Source: Siphonodentalium dalli (Eukaryota > Mollusca > Scaphopoda > Gadilida > Siphonodentaliidae). Taken from it: DNA of 64,000 bases. Where the stretch lies: positions 159,483,465 through 159,547,464 of the forward strand of contig CP136068.1 of assembly GCA_032622095.1 (NCBI GenBank), read 5' to 3'. Below the pieces are notes generated by a model that saw only the letters and a program-made list of their open reading frames with translations, had not been told where the DNA came from and made no database searches. The position numbers and the translations under genes are program-made. Shown here piece after piece: positions 21,011 through 34,444 of the stretch (position 1 is its first letter; the number at the start of each line of letters is the position of its first letter).

Positions 21011-21014
21011 TACA

Positions 21015-23280
21015 TATGGATCTAGGTAGCTTAATGGCTATAGTGTTATATGTATAGTCGATGTGCATTAATGCAATGAATTGTATGTGCGTCGACGGAC
21101 TCGTGCGTGTCGTAGTAGTGGCTAGGTTCTAGTTAAGAGGAGTGTGACTGTGTAATTAAACGATGGTCAAACATCGCACTTATTTGTGACTCTTGGACAA
21201 ATTAGCTCGTATTGTGACAGCTTCGCACCGCTCACGTCCCAATGAAGTACTTTGAATCAGGAAACCAGAAAAGTAATATTCTACACTGTAGGATACGTAA
21301 CTCATGCAGTCTTTCTTCGTCTAGACATGTATGAAAACTATATTGCCGACAGTCCAAATTGTCGGTGGGATACGCTTACGAAAGTAGCATGCACTTCTTA
21401 TTTTCTGTCCATTATATGAAGAACAGAGACATGTATTTTACTGTAAACTGGAGAAACATAATTTCAGAATATCAAATTGGAACTGTTATGGGGAATTCCT
21501 GATGAAACCTTTCAAAGAAACAAAACATTATTTCACATTGTTCAGTTATACATAGCTGCGACAACACGCTTTAATCAGGATTAATCGCCCGAAATATATA
21601 CCTTCAGATATATACAGCAACATAAGTATAACGATTGGACGTCCTGACCCGTCCTCATTCCATATGTATACAGAGAGAAGGTTGACAATTAACACACTCA
21701 GTCTACACCACAGTTGTAAATACTCTGTCATCTTGCAAACAAATACGGTAATTTAAACTTTCTATCGGAGAGGGGTCTCCTGTAAGTTTCGGTAACTTGT
21801 ACCCCAATGCCTTTGTAAATTGAATTATTCACAATATAATATGTTTAAAGTAAGTACTCGGTCGGTGTCGATATATCTTGGCATTGTGTGAAGGTTGATG
21901 CAGGCACGATTTCTTTGCAGCTGTTGTTACTACATCGTTGGGGATGTCCGTCGATATTTTAGTAAGGATTTCACATCACTTCTTGTTCTGGCGATGTGGC
22001 TATGTTGGCAAGCAGCATGTCATTCGGTAGTCTAGCACATACATATGGAGTTCGGTAGCACAGTGGTTAGAGTGTTAGACGTGTAATCGCTGTATATGAG
22101 TGACATGATGTATATGCGCGTCGGACGAGTTGCGCAATAGTATCTAGGTTTAGAAATAATCGGAGTGTGACTATAGTGACTATACGATGTGCAAATATCG
22201 CGATTACATGTGACCCTTGAGCAAAGTAGCTCGCATTGTAACCACTTCGAACCACTCGTTTATCAAATGGGAGGGTGTCGACATATCTTGGGGTTATGTT
22301 AACGTTGATATATAAACACGATTTCGCTGCAGCTGTGGTTAGTACGTCGCTGGAAGTTGGGAGTGGCAACCGTGCCATGTGCCCTATGGGTGAGGTACTG
22401 CACAATTACCACGTCCTGTATTATTACGCACGCTCCGGGTGTATACTGGTGTAGAGATTCTTGTTGCGCCTGGGTGTATGGGTTATTTATAGAATGGGAA
22501 TTTTTGGGAGGATTAAAAGTCGAACTGCGACCGGAGGCCGAGTCCGGTAAAAAGTGTAGTTGGGAATTTCAATTTCGTTTATTGTCGTTAACATTATGTC
22601 AATAATGTTGATTTCTGGTTTGTGATAAGCTATGCCAATTATAAATAAAAGATAATTGTAAGTGTTATATTTCAACTGTTATAGACATGTTTCGTTCTGC
22701 AGCCCACTGGGGTTGTGGTCGATGACGGCCGACTCGACCGCCGGTTCGTTAATTAGGTGCTGGTTGCTTTTGTTATTTTAACGGAATTCTAAGTTGGTCA
22801 TTCGCAAAACCAATACATTTTATATTCTATAATTACAATGATGGGTATATAATATATGATCTTGAGCGCGTTCCCATTTCTGACATTGGTTTTCTTGTAC
22901 TATGTGCATATGGAGTTCGGTAGTTCAATGGTTCGAGTGATATACTTGTGGTCGCTGTATATGAGCGACATGAGTGTTGTTCGCGTGGGATGAGTTGCGC
23001 AATCTCATCTATGTTTAGAGTTAAGCGGAGCGTGACTGTTTAGTTTTATACGATGTTCAAATCTCGCGCTTTGCTGTAATCCTTGAGCCAAGTCGTTCAT
23101 ATTGTGACTGATTAGCACAATACACGTATCAAGGGAATACGCGGCCGGTGTCGATATATCTTGGCAATGTGCTAACCTTGTTAGGCGTAGGATTATTTAG
23201 TTGCAGTCGTGGTTGCTACCCCGTCGCAGAATGGGAGTGACACATGTGTCACGTGCCCTATGACCGAGGTAATACTCGAT
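21015..23280 (+). repeat. three diverged units with tRNA-like heads (SINE-like)
   Basis: Heads near 21015, 22045 and 22910 read atatggagttcggtagcaca followed by gtggttagagtgttagac in the best copy (22045), resembling the 5' half of a tRNA. Shared bodies follow: gagtgtgactgt, acgatg-tcaaa-atcgc, attgtgac, then tcgatatatcttgg and gcagctgtggtt (second halves at about 21855, 22275 and 23140). Possibly a tRNA-derived SINE or a long tandem unit. No intact B box was identified. Confidence 0.5.
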
Positions 23281-23854
23281 GTAAAATGCACTGAAGTAAT
23301 TCAATGTATAATGCGATGCAATTCGGAGTTGTGGGACGTCCCGTCAGCGGAAATAGTATAACATAGTGGACAGGGTTGATTTTAAACATATGTATTGTCT
23401 TATAATGCATGGCTAAATACATAAACATAAGGGATTAGAGGACAATTTCGAGAAAAAAACTACTTCGGCGATTCCGCTCCGTATATATATTCAAACACAA
23501 ATATCCAAAGCTATATCACAAGCTTTGGTATGATGCGTTAAATATTCTGTATAGTAGTTTGAACTTGCTTAAATATGATTGGTTAACCTCGACTTGTTGC
23601 GAATGAGCTCCCGCGAAGTTGCGAACCCACCAAAAATGCTGACACCTCACACCGCCTATTATCGCCTGCATAATGTAACCTGAGTCGATCGACCTATTCC
23701 ATATAGAAACATCCTCTTAACGGGACATCCTTAAGTTCTATTTAATAACACTCTTATAGTTATGTGCTATCTACATTTTCCCTAATATGTATACACACCT
23801 ATTCACGGGTGATTATTTGATCAATTATATTTAACCATATTGAGAGGTGCTTCT

Positions 23855-26800
23855 ATAATAATACTGTTCCCGTTATGTCCTAGGGTAATATATCACGTGA
23901 CAATATAATACTGTTCCCGTTATGTCCTAGGATAATATATCACGTGACAATATAATACTGTTCCCGTTATGTCCTAGGGTAATATATCATGTGACAATAT
24001 AATACTGTTCCCGTTATGTCCAAGGGTAATATATCATGTGACAATATACTACTGTTCCCGTTATGTCTTAGGGTAATATATCATGTGACAATATAATACT
24101 GTTCCCGATATGTCCTAGGGTAATATCTCATGTGACAATATAATACTGTTCCCGTTATGTCCTAGGGTAATATCTCATGTGACAATATAATACTGTTCCC
24201 GTTATGTCGTGGGTAATATCTCATGTGACAATATAATACTGTTCCCGTTATGTCCTGGACTAATATATCATGTGACAATATAATAATACTGGTCCCGTTA
24301 TGTCCTAGGGTAATATATCATGTGACAATATAATACTGTTCCCGTTATGTCCTAGGGTAATATATCATGTGACAATATACTACTGTTCCCGTTATGTCCT
24401 AGGGTAATATATCATGTGACAATATAATAATACTGTTCCCGTTATGTCCTAGGGTAATATCTCATGTGACCATATAATACTGTTCCCGTTATGTCCTAGG
24501 GTAATATATCATGTGACCATATAATACTGTTCCCGTTATGTCCTAGGGTAATATATCATGTGACAATATAATACTGTTCCCGTTATGTCCTAGGGTAATA
24601 TCTCATGTGACAATATTATACTGTTGCCGTTATGTCCTAGGGTAATATCTCATGTGACACTATAATACTGTTCCCGTTATGTGCTAGGGTAATATATCAT
24701 GTTACAATATAATACTGTTCCCGTTATGTCCTAGGGTAATATCTCATGTGACAATATAATACTGTTCCCGTTATGTCCTAGGGTAATATATCACGTGACA
24801 ATATAATACTGTTCCCGTTATGTCCTAGGGTAATATATCACGTGACAATATAATACTGTTCCCGTTATGTCCTAGGGTAATATATCATGTGACAATATAA
24901 TACTGTTCCCGTTATGTCCTAGGGTAATATATCATGTGACAATATACTACTGTTCCCGTTATGTCCTAGGGTAATATATCACGTGACAATATAATACTGT
25001 TTCCGTTATGTCCTAGGGTAATATATCATGTGACACTATAATACTGTTCCCGTTATGTCCTAGGGTAATATATCATGTGACAATATAATACTGTTCCCGT
25101 TATGTCCTAGGGTAATATATCATGTGACAATATAATAATACTGTTCCCGTTATGTGCTAGGGTAATATATCATGTGACACTATAATACTGTTCCCGTTAT
25201 GTCCTAGGGTAATATATCATGTGACAATATAATAATACTGTTCCCGTTATGTACTAGGGTAATATCTCATGTGACAATATAATACTGTGCCCGTTATGTC
25301 CTAGGGTAATATATCATGTGACAATATAAAACTGTTCCCGTTATGTCCTAGGGTAATATATCATGTGACAATATAATAATAACGTTCCCGTTATGTCCTA
25401 GGGTAATATCTCATGTGACAATATAATACTGTTCCAGTTATGTGCTAGGGTAATATCTCATGTGACCATATAATACTGTTCCCGTTATGTCATAGGGTAA
25501 TATATCATGGGACAATATAATACTGTTCCCGTTATGTCCTAGGGTAATATATCATGTGACAATATAATAATACTGTTCCCGTTATGTCCTAGGGTAATAT
25601 ATCATGTTACAATATAATACTGTTCCCGTTATGTCCTAGGGTAATATATCATGTGACAATATAATAATACTGTTCCCGTTATGTGCTAGGGTAATATATC
25701 ACGTGACACTATAATACTGTTCCCGTTATGTCCTAGGGTAATATATCATGTGACAATATAATACTGTTCCCGCTATGTCCTAGGGTAATATATCATGTGA
25801 CAATATAATACTGTTCCCGTTATGTCCTAGGGTAATATATCATGTGACAATATAATAATACTGTTCCCGTTATGTCCTAGGGTAATATATCATGTGACAA
25901 TATAATACTGTTCCCGGTATGTGCTAGGGTAATATATCATGTGACCATATAATACTGTTCCCGTTATGTCCTAGGGTAATATATCATGTGACAATATAAT
26001 ACTGTTCCCGTTATGTCCTAGGGTAATATATCATGTGAGAATATAATAATACTGTTCCCGTTATGTGCTAGGGTAATATATCATGTGACACTATAATACT
26101 GTTCCCGTTATGTCCTAGGGTAATATATCATGTGACAATATAATACTGTTCCCGTTATGTCCTAGGGTAATATATCATGTGACACTATAATACTGTTCCC
26201 GTTATGTCCCAGGGTAATATATCACGTGACAATATAATACTGTTCCCGTTATGTCCTAGGGTAATATATCATGTGACACTATAATACTGTTCCCGTTATG
26301 TCCTAGGGTAATATATCATGTGACAATATAATACTGTTCCCGTTATGTCCTAGGGTAATATATCACGTGACAATATAATACTGTTCCCGTTATGTCCTAG
26401 GGTAATATATCATGACTGTGACAATATAATACTGTTCCCGTTATGTCCTAGGGTAATATATCATGTGAGAATATAATAATACTGTTCCCGTTATGTGCTT
26501 GGGTAATATATCATGTGACACTATAATACTGTTCCCGTTATGTCCTAGGGTAATATATCATGTGACAATATAATACTGTTCCCGTTATGTCCTAGGGTAA
26601 TATATCATGTGACACTATAATACTGTTCCCGTTATGTCCCAGGGTAATATATCACGTGACAATATAATACTGTTCCCGTTATGTCCTAGGGTAATATATC
26701 ATGTGACACTATAATACTGTTCCCGTTATGTCCTAGGGTAATATATCATGTGACAATATAATACTGTTCCCGTTATGTCCTAGGGTAATATATCATGTGA

Positions 26801-28990
26801 GAATATAATAATACTGTTCCCGTTATGTGCTAGGGTAATATATCATGTGACACTATAATACTGTTCCCGTTATGTCCTAGGGTAATATATCATGTGACAA
26901 TATAATACTGTTCCCGTTATGTCCTAGGGTAATATATCATGTGACACTATAATACTGTTCCCGTTATGTCCCAGGGTAATATATCACGTGACAATATAAT
27001 ACTGTTCCCGTTATGTCCTAGGGTAATATATCATGTGACACTATAATACTGTTCCCGTTATGTCCTAGGGTAATATATCATGTGACAATATAATACTGTT
27101 CCCGTTATGTCCTAGGGTAATATATCATGTGACAATATAATACTGTTCCCGTTATGTCCTAGGGTAATATATCATGTGACAATATAATAATACTGTTCCC
27201 GTTATGTGCTAGGGTAATATATCATGTGACACTATAATACTGTTCCCGTTATGTCCTAGGGTAATATATCATGTGACAATATAATAATACTGTTCCCGTT
27301 ATGTCCTAGGGTAATATATCATGTGACAATATAATACTGTTCCCGGTATGTGCTAGGGTAATATATCATGTGACACTATAATAATGTTCCCGTTATGTCC
27401 TAGGGTAATATATCATGTGACAATATAATACTGTTCCCGTTATGTCCTAGGGTAATATATCATGTGAGAATATAATAATACTGTTCCCGTTATGTGCTAG
27501 GGTAATATATCATGTGACACTATAATACTGTTCCCGTTATGTCATAGGGTAATATATCACGTGACAATATAATACTGTTCCCGTTATGTCGTAGGGTAAT
27601 ATATCATGTGACACTATAATACTGTTCCCGTTATGTCCTAGGGTAATATATCATGTGACAATATAATACTGTTCCCGTTATGTCCTAGGGTAATATATCA
27701 CGTGACAATATAATACTGTTCCCGTTATTTCCTAGGGTAATATATCATCTGACAATATAATACTGTTCCCGTTATGTCCTAGGGTAATATATCATGTTAC
27801 AATATAATTCTGTTCCCGTTATGTCCTAGGGTAATATCTCATGTGACAATATTATACTGTTCCCGTTATGTCCTAGGGTAATATCTCATGTGACACTATA
27901 ATACTGTTCCCGTTATGTGCTAGGGTAATATATCATGTTACAATATAATACTGTTCCCGTTATGTCCTAGGGTAATATCTCATGTGACAATATAATACTG
28001 TTCCCGTTATGTCCTAGGGTAATATATCATGTTACAATATAATACTGTTCCCGTTATGTCCTAGGGTAATATCTCATGTGACAATATAATACTGTTCCCG
28101 TTATCTACTAGGGTAATATATCACGTGACAATATTATACTGTTCCCGTTATTTCCTAGGGTAATATATCATCTGACAATATAATACTGTTCCCGTTATGT
28201 CCTAGGGTAATATATCATGTTACAATATAATACTGTTCCCGTTATGTCCTAGGGTAATATCTCATGTGACAATATTATACTGTTCCCGTTATGTCCTAGG
28301 GTAATATCTCATGTGACAATATAATACTGTTCCCGTTATGTGCTAGGGTAATATATCATGTGACAATATAATAATACTGTTCCCGTTATGTCCTAGGGTA
28401 ATATATCATGTGACAATATAATACTGTTCCCGTTATGTCCTAGGGTAATATATCATGAGACAATATAATAATACTGTTCCCGTTATGTCCTAGGGTAATA
28501 TATCATGTGACAATATAATAATGTTCCCGTTATGTCCTAGGGTAATATATCATGTGACAATATAATACTGTTCCCGTTATGTCATAGGGTAATATATCAT
28601 GTGACAATATAATACTGTTCCCGTTATGTCATAGGGTAATATATCATGTGACAATATAATACTGTTCCCGTTATGTCCTAGGGCAATATATCATGTGACA
28701 ATATAATACTGTTCCCGTTATGTCCTAGGGTAATATCTCATGTGACAATATAATACTGTCCCCGTTATGTCCTAGGGTAATATATTATGTGACAATATAA
28801 TACTGTTCCCGTTATGTCATAGGGTAATATATCATGTGACAATATAATACTGTTCCCGTTATGTCATAGGGTAATATATCATGTGACAATATAATACTCT
28901 TCCCGTTATCTCCTAGGGTAATATATCATGTGACAATATAATACTGTTCCCGTTATGTCCCAGGGTAATATATCATGTGACAATATAATT
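23855..28990. repeat. 47-bp minisatellite, ~108 copies, 5.1 kb
   Basis: The unit is aatataatactgttcccgtt followed by atgtcctagggtaatatatcatgtgac. Variants include +3 (aataatactg), cacgtgac for catgtgac, and tctcatg for tatcatg. The rare variant gtgagaatataataa occurs at 26035, 26465, 26798 and 27464, at distances of 430, 333 and 666 (2 x 333), which indicates higher-order units of seven monomers. No interspersed unique sequence is present. One 4-bp insertion occurs near 26413. Confidence 0.97.
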
Positions 28991-31189
28991 GGACAGGGTG
29001 AATCAGTCCTCACATGATTTCTCTATCCAAAATGTAAAGCTGCCGGTACATTTCTGTTTTCAAAACCATGTATGTGTTGAGCATGTGATGATGTGAAATG
29101 TTGTCACCAATGCTGTTAATGACATTTTCGGACATATATTTGCAGAAATAGAACAGTTGACCCAATTTTACTTCATACTTTTTCTCTGAAATACCAGCTT
29201 CCAGGAAGGAGAATTCAGCATGCATACAACATATAGTTTTTCAGCATCGATTGGGAAAAATCAACAACAATGGTCTCCTCAAGGATGCATCCACTCTGCT
29301 AATCCATTTGTGTGGGGCGTACGCTACGCTGTTGTTAGGGATACACTGTACATCTCTGAATGTACGAACAATTATGATCACAAAGAGACATTTCAATTGA
29401 AACTAGGAAATACTGTTTAGTTATTGCAATATGATATCGCTTACATTTATGATCTATAACGAGTCTCCAGTTGATAGCAACAATCACGAAACGAGTCCAG
29501 TATATTTGGTCTGGACCTCACCAAAATATCGGTCATACATAATATACTGGACTCGGTGTGTGCATTGCAAATTTCGCTATAAACTTGGGACGATGTGTAG
29601 ATTATATTTAGTACCTGATGCAAACCCTCCATTCTTAAATCAATAACTGAGACGCGGATGCTCCTAGTAGGCGTGCGATGACGTTTCACACAACTATGCG
29701 TTGTTTTCCCGCATACAAAAATACTCCCTAGACAAATACGACTCGTTGGCGGAATTGTAATGAAATACATTTTAAAAACTGTATCGATATCAGTAACATA
29801 TTCTTCTTCATTCCTCGTCCCTCGATTATGCTGTACTGTTGTACACACTCTACTGTCTTGCAAACGGGTTCTTACGCCATGCACTTTCCATCAGAATTGT
29901 ATTTGGAAATCCAATGTCATGACGTTCATTTCAACCTATATTGTGTCGCCACATTCCAAATGATTAATATCGACCACATCGCACTAAACAACTAGATCTA
30001 TTGCAGCTTCCACATAAGACAATAATACGTTATACTGTCGCGAAGCATTATCCTAAACCAAAACATGAAATGAATACTTAGGCACTGGAACGTGGGCATC
30101 GTTGTATAAATAAATGCCATTATTTTGTGTAATATTTGTGACATATCGGTGTCACATGGTCCTTGAGGGGCCATTGTTAGTAATTGTATATTCGCCTGAT
30201 GAATTGTTCCCATGTGAGATCACACGTATTGATAGTTGATAGACCACACGTCTGTCGGGTGCTTGTGCTTACCTGGTATTATTCGAAACACAGACTGGAA
30301 GCCATTTGATCCGAACAAATCAGCATAGGAGAGATATGATTCGATATCAACCTGGACTGAAACGTTTGTTGCAGGAAATCACGAGTGGTGAGCAATACCC
30401 GTTCCAGATACAGACAAGTACCATTTTAGTCGTATTCTTGACTCCTCCGGTGTGAAGCTGCGCACCATAAAACGACATGTTGTTACCAGGCGTCTCCATT
30501 CTACTTGCCATTGAAATCACAAGTTCATATGCAGGTTAGTGTGTGCGAAATAGGTACTTCCGTGAAGACAAACAACTGACACCAGCACTGATATGATGTT
30601 TACTATGAGCCAAGTAGTGTATGGTTCACAATATCCTGATTACTTCTGCTATTGAAATAACATAGCAGCATCGTGATTTCTGACCACGCCTGCATACCGC
30701 GTGCCTAAAATGTTCATGAAAACAATTCGATGCTTTCTGCGATATAAGCGGGGATTCCGATGCTGCATCAAAAGTATATCAGGCAGTACTGCTCTGCCAT
30801 TAAATTTACAGCTAATTACACACCAGTATTCAGGTGCATAAGTACCTAGAAAAGTCAAGAAGACTCGATCCAGCAATCCAGCTAACATTTTCAATGAAAT
30901 GAAGTTTCACAAACTAACAAATCGTGTCACCGTATACAGGCGAAATATTTCTTGACCACCTGTCACAGTGGAGTGATCATCTGATCACTGTGTGTACGCT
31001 GTTCGCTAGCCAATTAAAAGCGAAGAATTCACAACAATTTTTATCACTCGAATAATTTGATGTTTGATTGACAGCATTTCAACTTTGGGTGCGTCTTTTT
31101 CGTCGGCAATAATCTCAAACGTTCACGCGCCTTTTAAACTTATACATTCTACTTATGTTGGTTCTCTTGCGGAATGACGGATTAAATTA
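28991..31189. other. interval without a supported gene; one small hairpin
   Basis: Several open frames of 60-145 codons exist on both strands (for example 29884-29447 minus), but none shows a known motif or matching splice sites. cgagtccagtatatt (29492) pairs with aatatactggactcg (29541). Confidence 0.4.
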
Positions 31190-32095
31190 TCGGAAATAAC
31201 TCATGTTTCGATTAAGGTTATGAGTTATAACCGAAAAGTTTCAAGATACAAATCCTACATAACCACCGCCGTGTACGTGGTATCGCAAAACACGATGGTA
31301 TCACCAAACCCGAGAATTGCGGTTTTGATAATGAACATATCTCCCAGTTAAATGGTGATATCCACTATTCAAAACATAATTTCGCAAAGCGGAATGTTCC
31401 CTCAATGGGGTAGCGACCACAGCTTGCTCTCACCCCGATAAAGTTAATAGAAATTCCGACTCATTTGCGATTTTATCATAAATAGTGGACACTTTTTGAC
31501 GTTAGGTAGTTCGTTTGACACATAATTATCAGTCTTAGATGCATATATCAATCGCAAAAATATATGTTTAATTAACCATCAAATTGTCAAGCCTGCAGAG
31601 CGGTTCGCAAAAATACTACATGCGTCCAAGTGTGGGTACCCACCATACATAATGGTTTCAAACCTAGCCGTATATAATTTCCCCACACGATCGGGTATCA
31701 ACGCCGCAGATCGATCCTGCGATGAGATGTCGACAAATCACAGCTGGGATATCAAAGATGCGAATGATATACTTCACATTTTGACCGTTTCTGCTTGAAA
31801 ATATCCCAATTATCATTCGGACAGGCCGGCACATGGACCACCTTTAGGGTTGTGTGCACGTGCAAGGGTGAACACGTTTATGTTTGTTTGTGTTTTATAT
31901 TCTAAAGTCATATTAATATTATAGGCTATTCTGTGTTATTCTACCTTATAGGCCCGGAACTGTACAACGAATGGATTCAGTGTAAATCATGAGTTAACAG
32001 GGACGTGGCTAGAGGGTCCCTCTTATGGGTGTTCACCTATATTTTCTAAATTCACCCCATTCCAGTAACTTCTATTTGCACCCCCATGTTAGGTT
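31190..32095 (+). repeat. 0.9-kb inverted repeat, left arm
   Basis: Matches 41010-41905 in reverse complement along its length. Landmarks: tgtttcgatta, ttataaccgaaaagttt, ggtgatatccac, ttttatcataaatagt, gtgggtacccac, atcgatcctgcgatgagatg, ccggcacatgga and gccacgtccct mirrored. Divergence and small indels indicate an old pair. The outer edge is near gaaataa. It may be a long TIR of a 10.7-kb element or two separate opposite copies. Confidence 0.75.
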
Positions 32096-32884
32096 CCAGT
32101 TTTCATCGAGTTTACAATGGGTTCTTCCAACTTTTGGATATGACAACCCATAAGTTTAGAAGTTTTCATCTGGTGACAAATTTGACCGAAAGTATTTAAA
32201 TTATATAAATATGCGGGTTTTTCTCTGAAAACAATTTACTAACTAAATACTAAAAAAGGGTTAGCGACCGGTTGAAGGGACTGATTAAGACATTAATTAT
32301 AATATAATTAAGCCTTCTGCGTGATGAGTGTAACGGGTCGCGCAGGATTTATTTGTTGGGGTGTCTCTCAACCTCGGACAAACCATTCAACAATGCAAAA
32401 TTACAATATCACGTGGCGGTAATCAAGCGAGCAATTTGTAATTATAATTATGATAGAAAACCTCGCAAGAAAAGATAAATAATTTTGCGTGCTCTATATC
32501 CACGAACATAGTGGTCTATATCCGAAGATCACATGTTCTGTTCTCTTGGTCGGGTAATTCACCCACTCATTCGCTTATGGGGATGTGGCAGTGGTGTGTT
32601 GGTGTAACATAACACATCCCCCATACGTCGGTCGACACTTTTAACATTTGGAAATGTCTTGACTGGCACAACCTCAGTTAGAAATTTCATTCCAAAAATT
32701 GGTTTTTGTAGTATTTAGTGTGTAAATTGTTTACATACAAAAACCCGCATATTTAGATAATTTAAATAATTTCGGGCAATATTTGTGAACTGCAACGGTC
32801 ACCAGATGAAAAAATCTAAATATTGGGGTTGTCATATCCAGCAGTTTGAATAACCCGTTGTAAACTCGATGAAAACTGGAACCT
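32091..32884. mobile_element. inverted-repeat element with ~155-bp arms
   Basis: aggttccagttttcatcgag at 32091 is mirrored by ctcgatgaaaactggaacct ending at 32884. Similarity continues through gatatgacaaccc, tcatctggtgac and tatgcgggtttt to aacaatttac (32250, mirrored at 32728). No target duplication was found and there is no transposase in the 480-bp centre. Confidence 0.7.
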
Positions 32885-32889
32885 GCACA

Positions 32890-33480
32890 AACAAAATATT
32901 CCGTTTTTGGTGGTTTTGATAAAGTCCAAATCTGAAACTGGGGTTTTGAAGGCTGCCTTCAAAACCATATTGGATTCCATGAAGTATGCAAGAGTCATCG
33001 TTATTGTTGATCGTTCCATGTGGACGTCGGCAGCTATTTTCGAAGCTTCTAAAACTACAACATTATAGTCCAGAAATCATGGCAAACAACTTCGACTCGG
33101 TTCAATGGGTGATCACATATATATTCCACGGTGGCTGGACTATCTGGACGTTGTGAAGTTGGTTGAGATTTTCACAGGTATTTATTTAATAACTATTTAT
33201 AGAATGCTTTCAATTTTGCACGAAATCTTCACACAGGCGTCTTCAATCTGCCTTCACTGAAGTTCAGTATTTCACTGCATGCCAGACATCTGCATGTTGG
33301 TGCCATCGTGATAGAGACGTGATAGAACATTTCAAGCTCAACAAAATAAAATTATGCCTTCTTCATCAATGGATAGGACATGAAAGTTCATCAAAAAATC
33401 TTTAAACAGACATTTATTTGATAAAAGCTGTCATGATGTTTGAAAATTATCATGATTCATGGCAATTTAACAGGTTTAGG
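32890..33480. other. interval without a supported gene
   Basis: AT-rich sequence with no clear repeat, RNA or coding exon. Confidence 0.4.
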
Positions 33481-33483
33481 TGT

Positions 33484-34206
33484 ATGGGAGGCTATGCACT
33501 TTCACATTTATCCGTTATTAGCGTTTAACCATAAGCACAAATTACTTACGCTTAAGTGCAAATTATTTACGCTTAACTGCAAATTATGTACACCTAAATG
33601 CATATGATTAACACTTAAGCTCAAATCATTTGTGCCTAAGTACAAATGGATCATATTTATGCTTAAACGCAAATAAGGCATACATGTTAAAAGTATGGGA
33701 GGCGTTTTTTTCACATTCATTAGCTAAATACGCTTAAGCGTAAATAATTATGTTTAAGCATAAATCATTTACACTTCAGCATATTTCACTTACGCTTAAG
33801 CATAAATCATTTACATGTAAGCATAATGCATCTGAATTACGCTTCGATTATGCCGAAGCTTAATTAATTAATGCATAAGCGCGCGATTTATTTACGCTTA
33901 AGCTTAATTCAATAACGTTTAAACGAAATTGGGTTCTTCACCTATCTTACCTCAGGTGTAATGGTATAATCTTATGTAGTTTGCTGGCTTTAGTAATGTG
34001 GTTGCATCCATTTCAGCTTGAGGGTAGCTCCGTGAGAATGTATATGAATTACGCTTAAGTGTAAATGAAGTCATAATTATATTACGCTTTAGCATTATGT
34101 AATGTCTACATTACGCTTAATATATTACACTTAAGCGTAAGCTAAATTAAGCTCCTTTCACTTGCGCTTAAGCACAATTAGCTAATAAATGCGAAAAAGG
34201 CCTCCT
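33484..34206. mobile_element. palindrome-rich repeat with gggaggc...gcctccc ends
   Basis: Begins atgggaggc...ttcacattta and ends with the inverted aaatgcgaaaaaggcctcct. The body is built of many variants of acgcttaagcgtaaat, itself palindromic, in both orientations. A second gggaggcgtttttttcacatt start occurs near 33697, suggesting nesting. A shorter relative lies at 62965-63142. Confidence 0.65.
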
Positions 34207-34301
34207 ATATAAAAGGTCATCCAAGTTTAGTTATTGGTTGAAAGATAATTATAGAACAGCTTAGAGTGACTCCCCTTATCCTAGATGCATGTAGGCGGTG
34301 A

Positions 34302-34440
34302 AAGACTGATCGGTCTATTCTAGACCGATCGGACTATTCTATACCGATTATCTATTTTAGACCGATCGGTCTAATATTGTCTATCTTAGACCGATGAATA
34401 TAATGGATCTATTTTAGATCGATCAGGCTAATAAAGGTCA
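34302..34440. repeat. short palindromic satellite gaccgatcggtcta
   Basis: About nine variants of tctagaccgatcggtctatt in 140 bp, each self-complementary. No coding potential. Confidence 0.8.
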
Positions 34441-34444
34441 ATCT

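Noticed and set aside
23855..28990. CRISPR-like appearance of the 47-bp array
   Set aside because: Monomers are contiguous with no unique spacers, and the window is eukaryotic with introns.
29447..29884. 145-codon minus-strand frame
   Set aside because: No motif, no signal peptide and no splice partner. It also overlaps a small hairpin (29492-29555).
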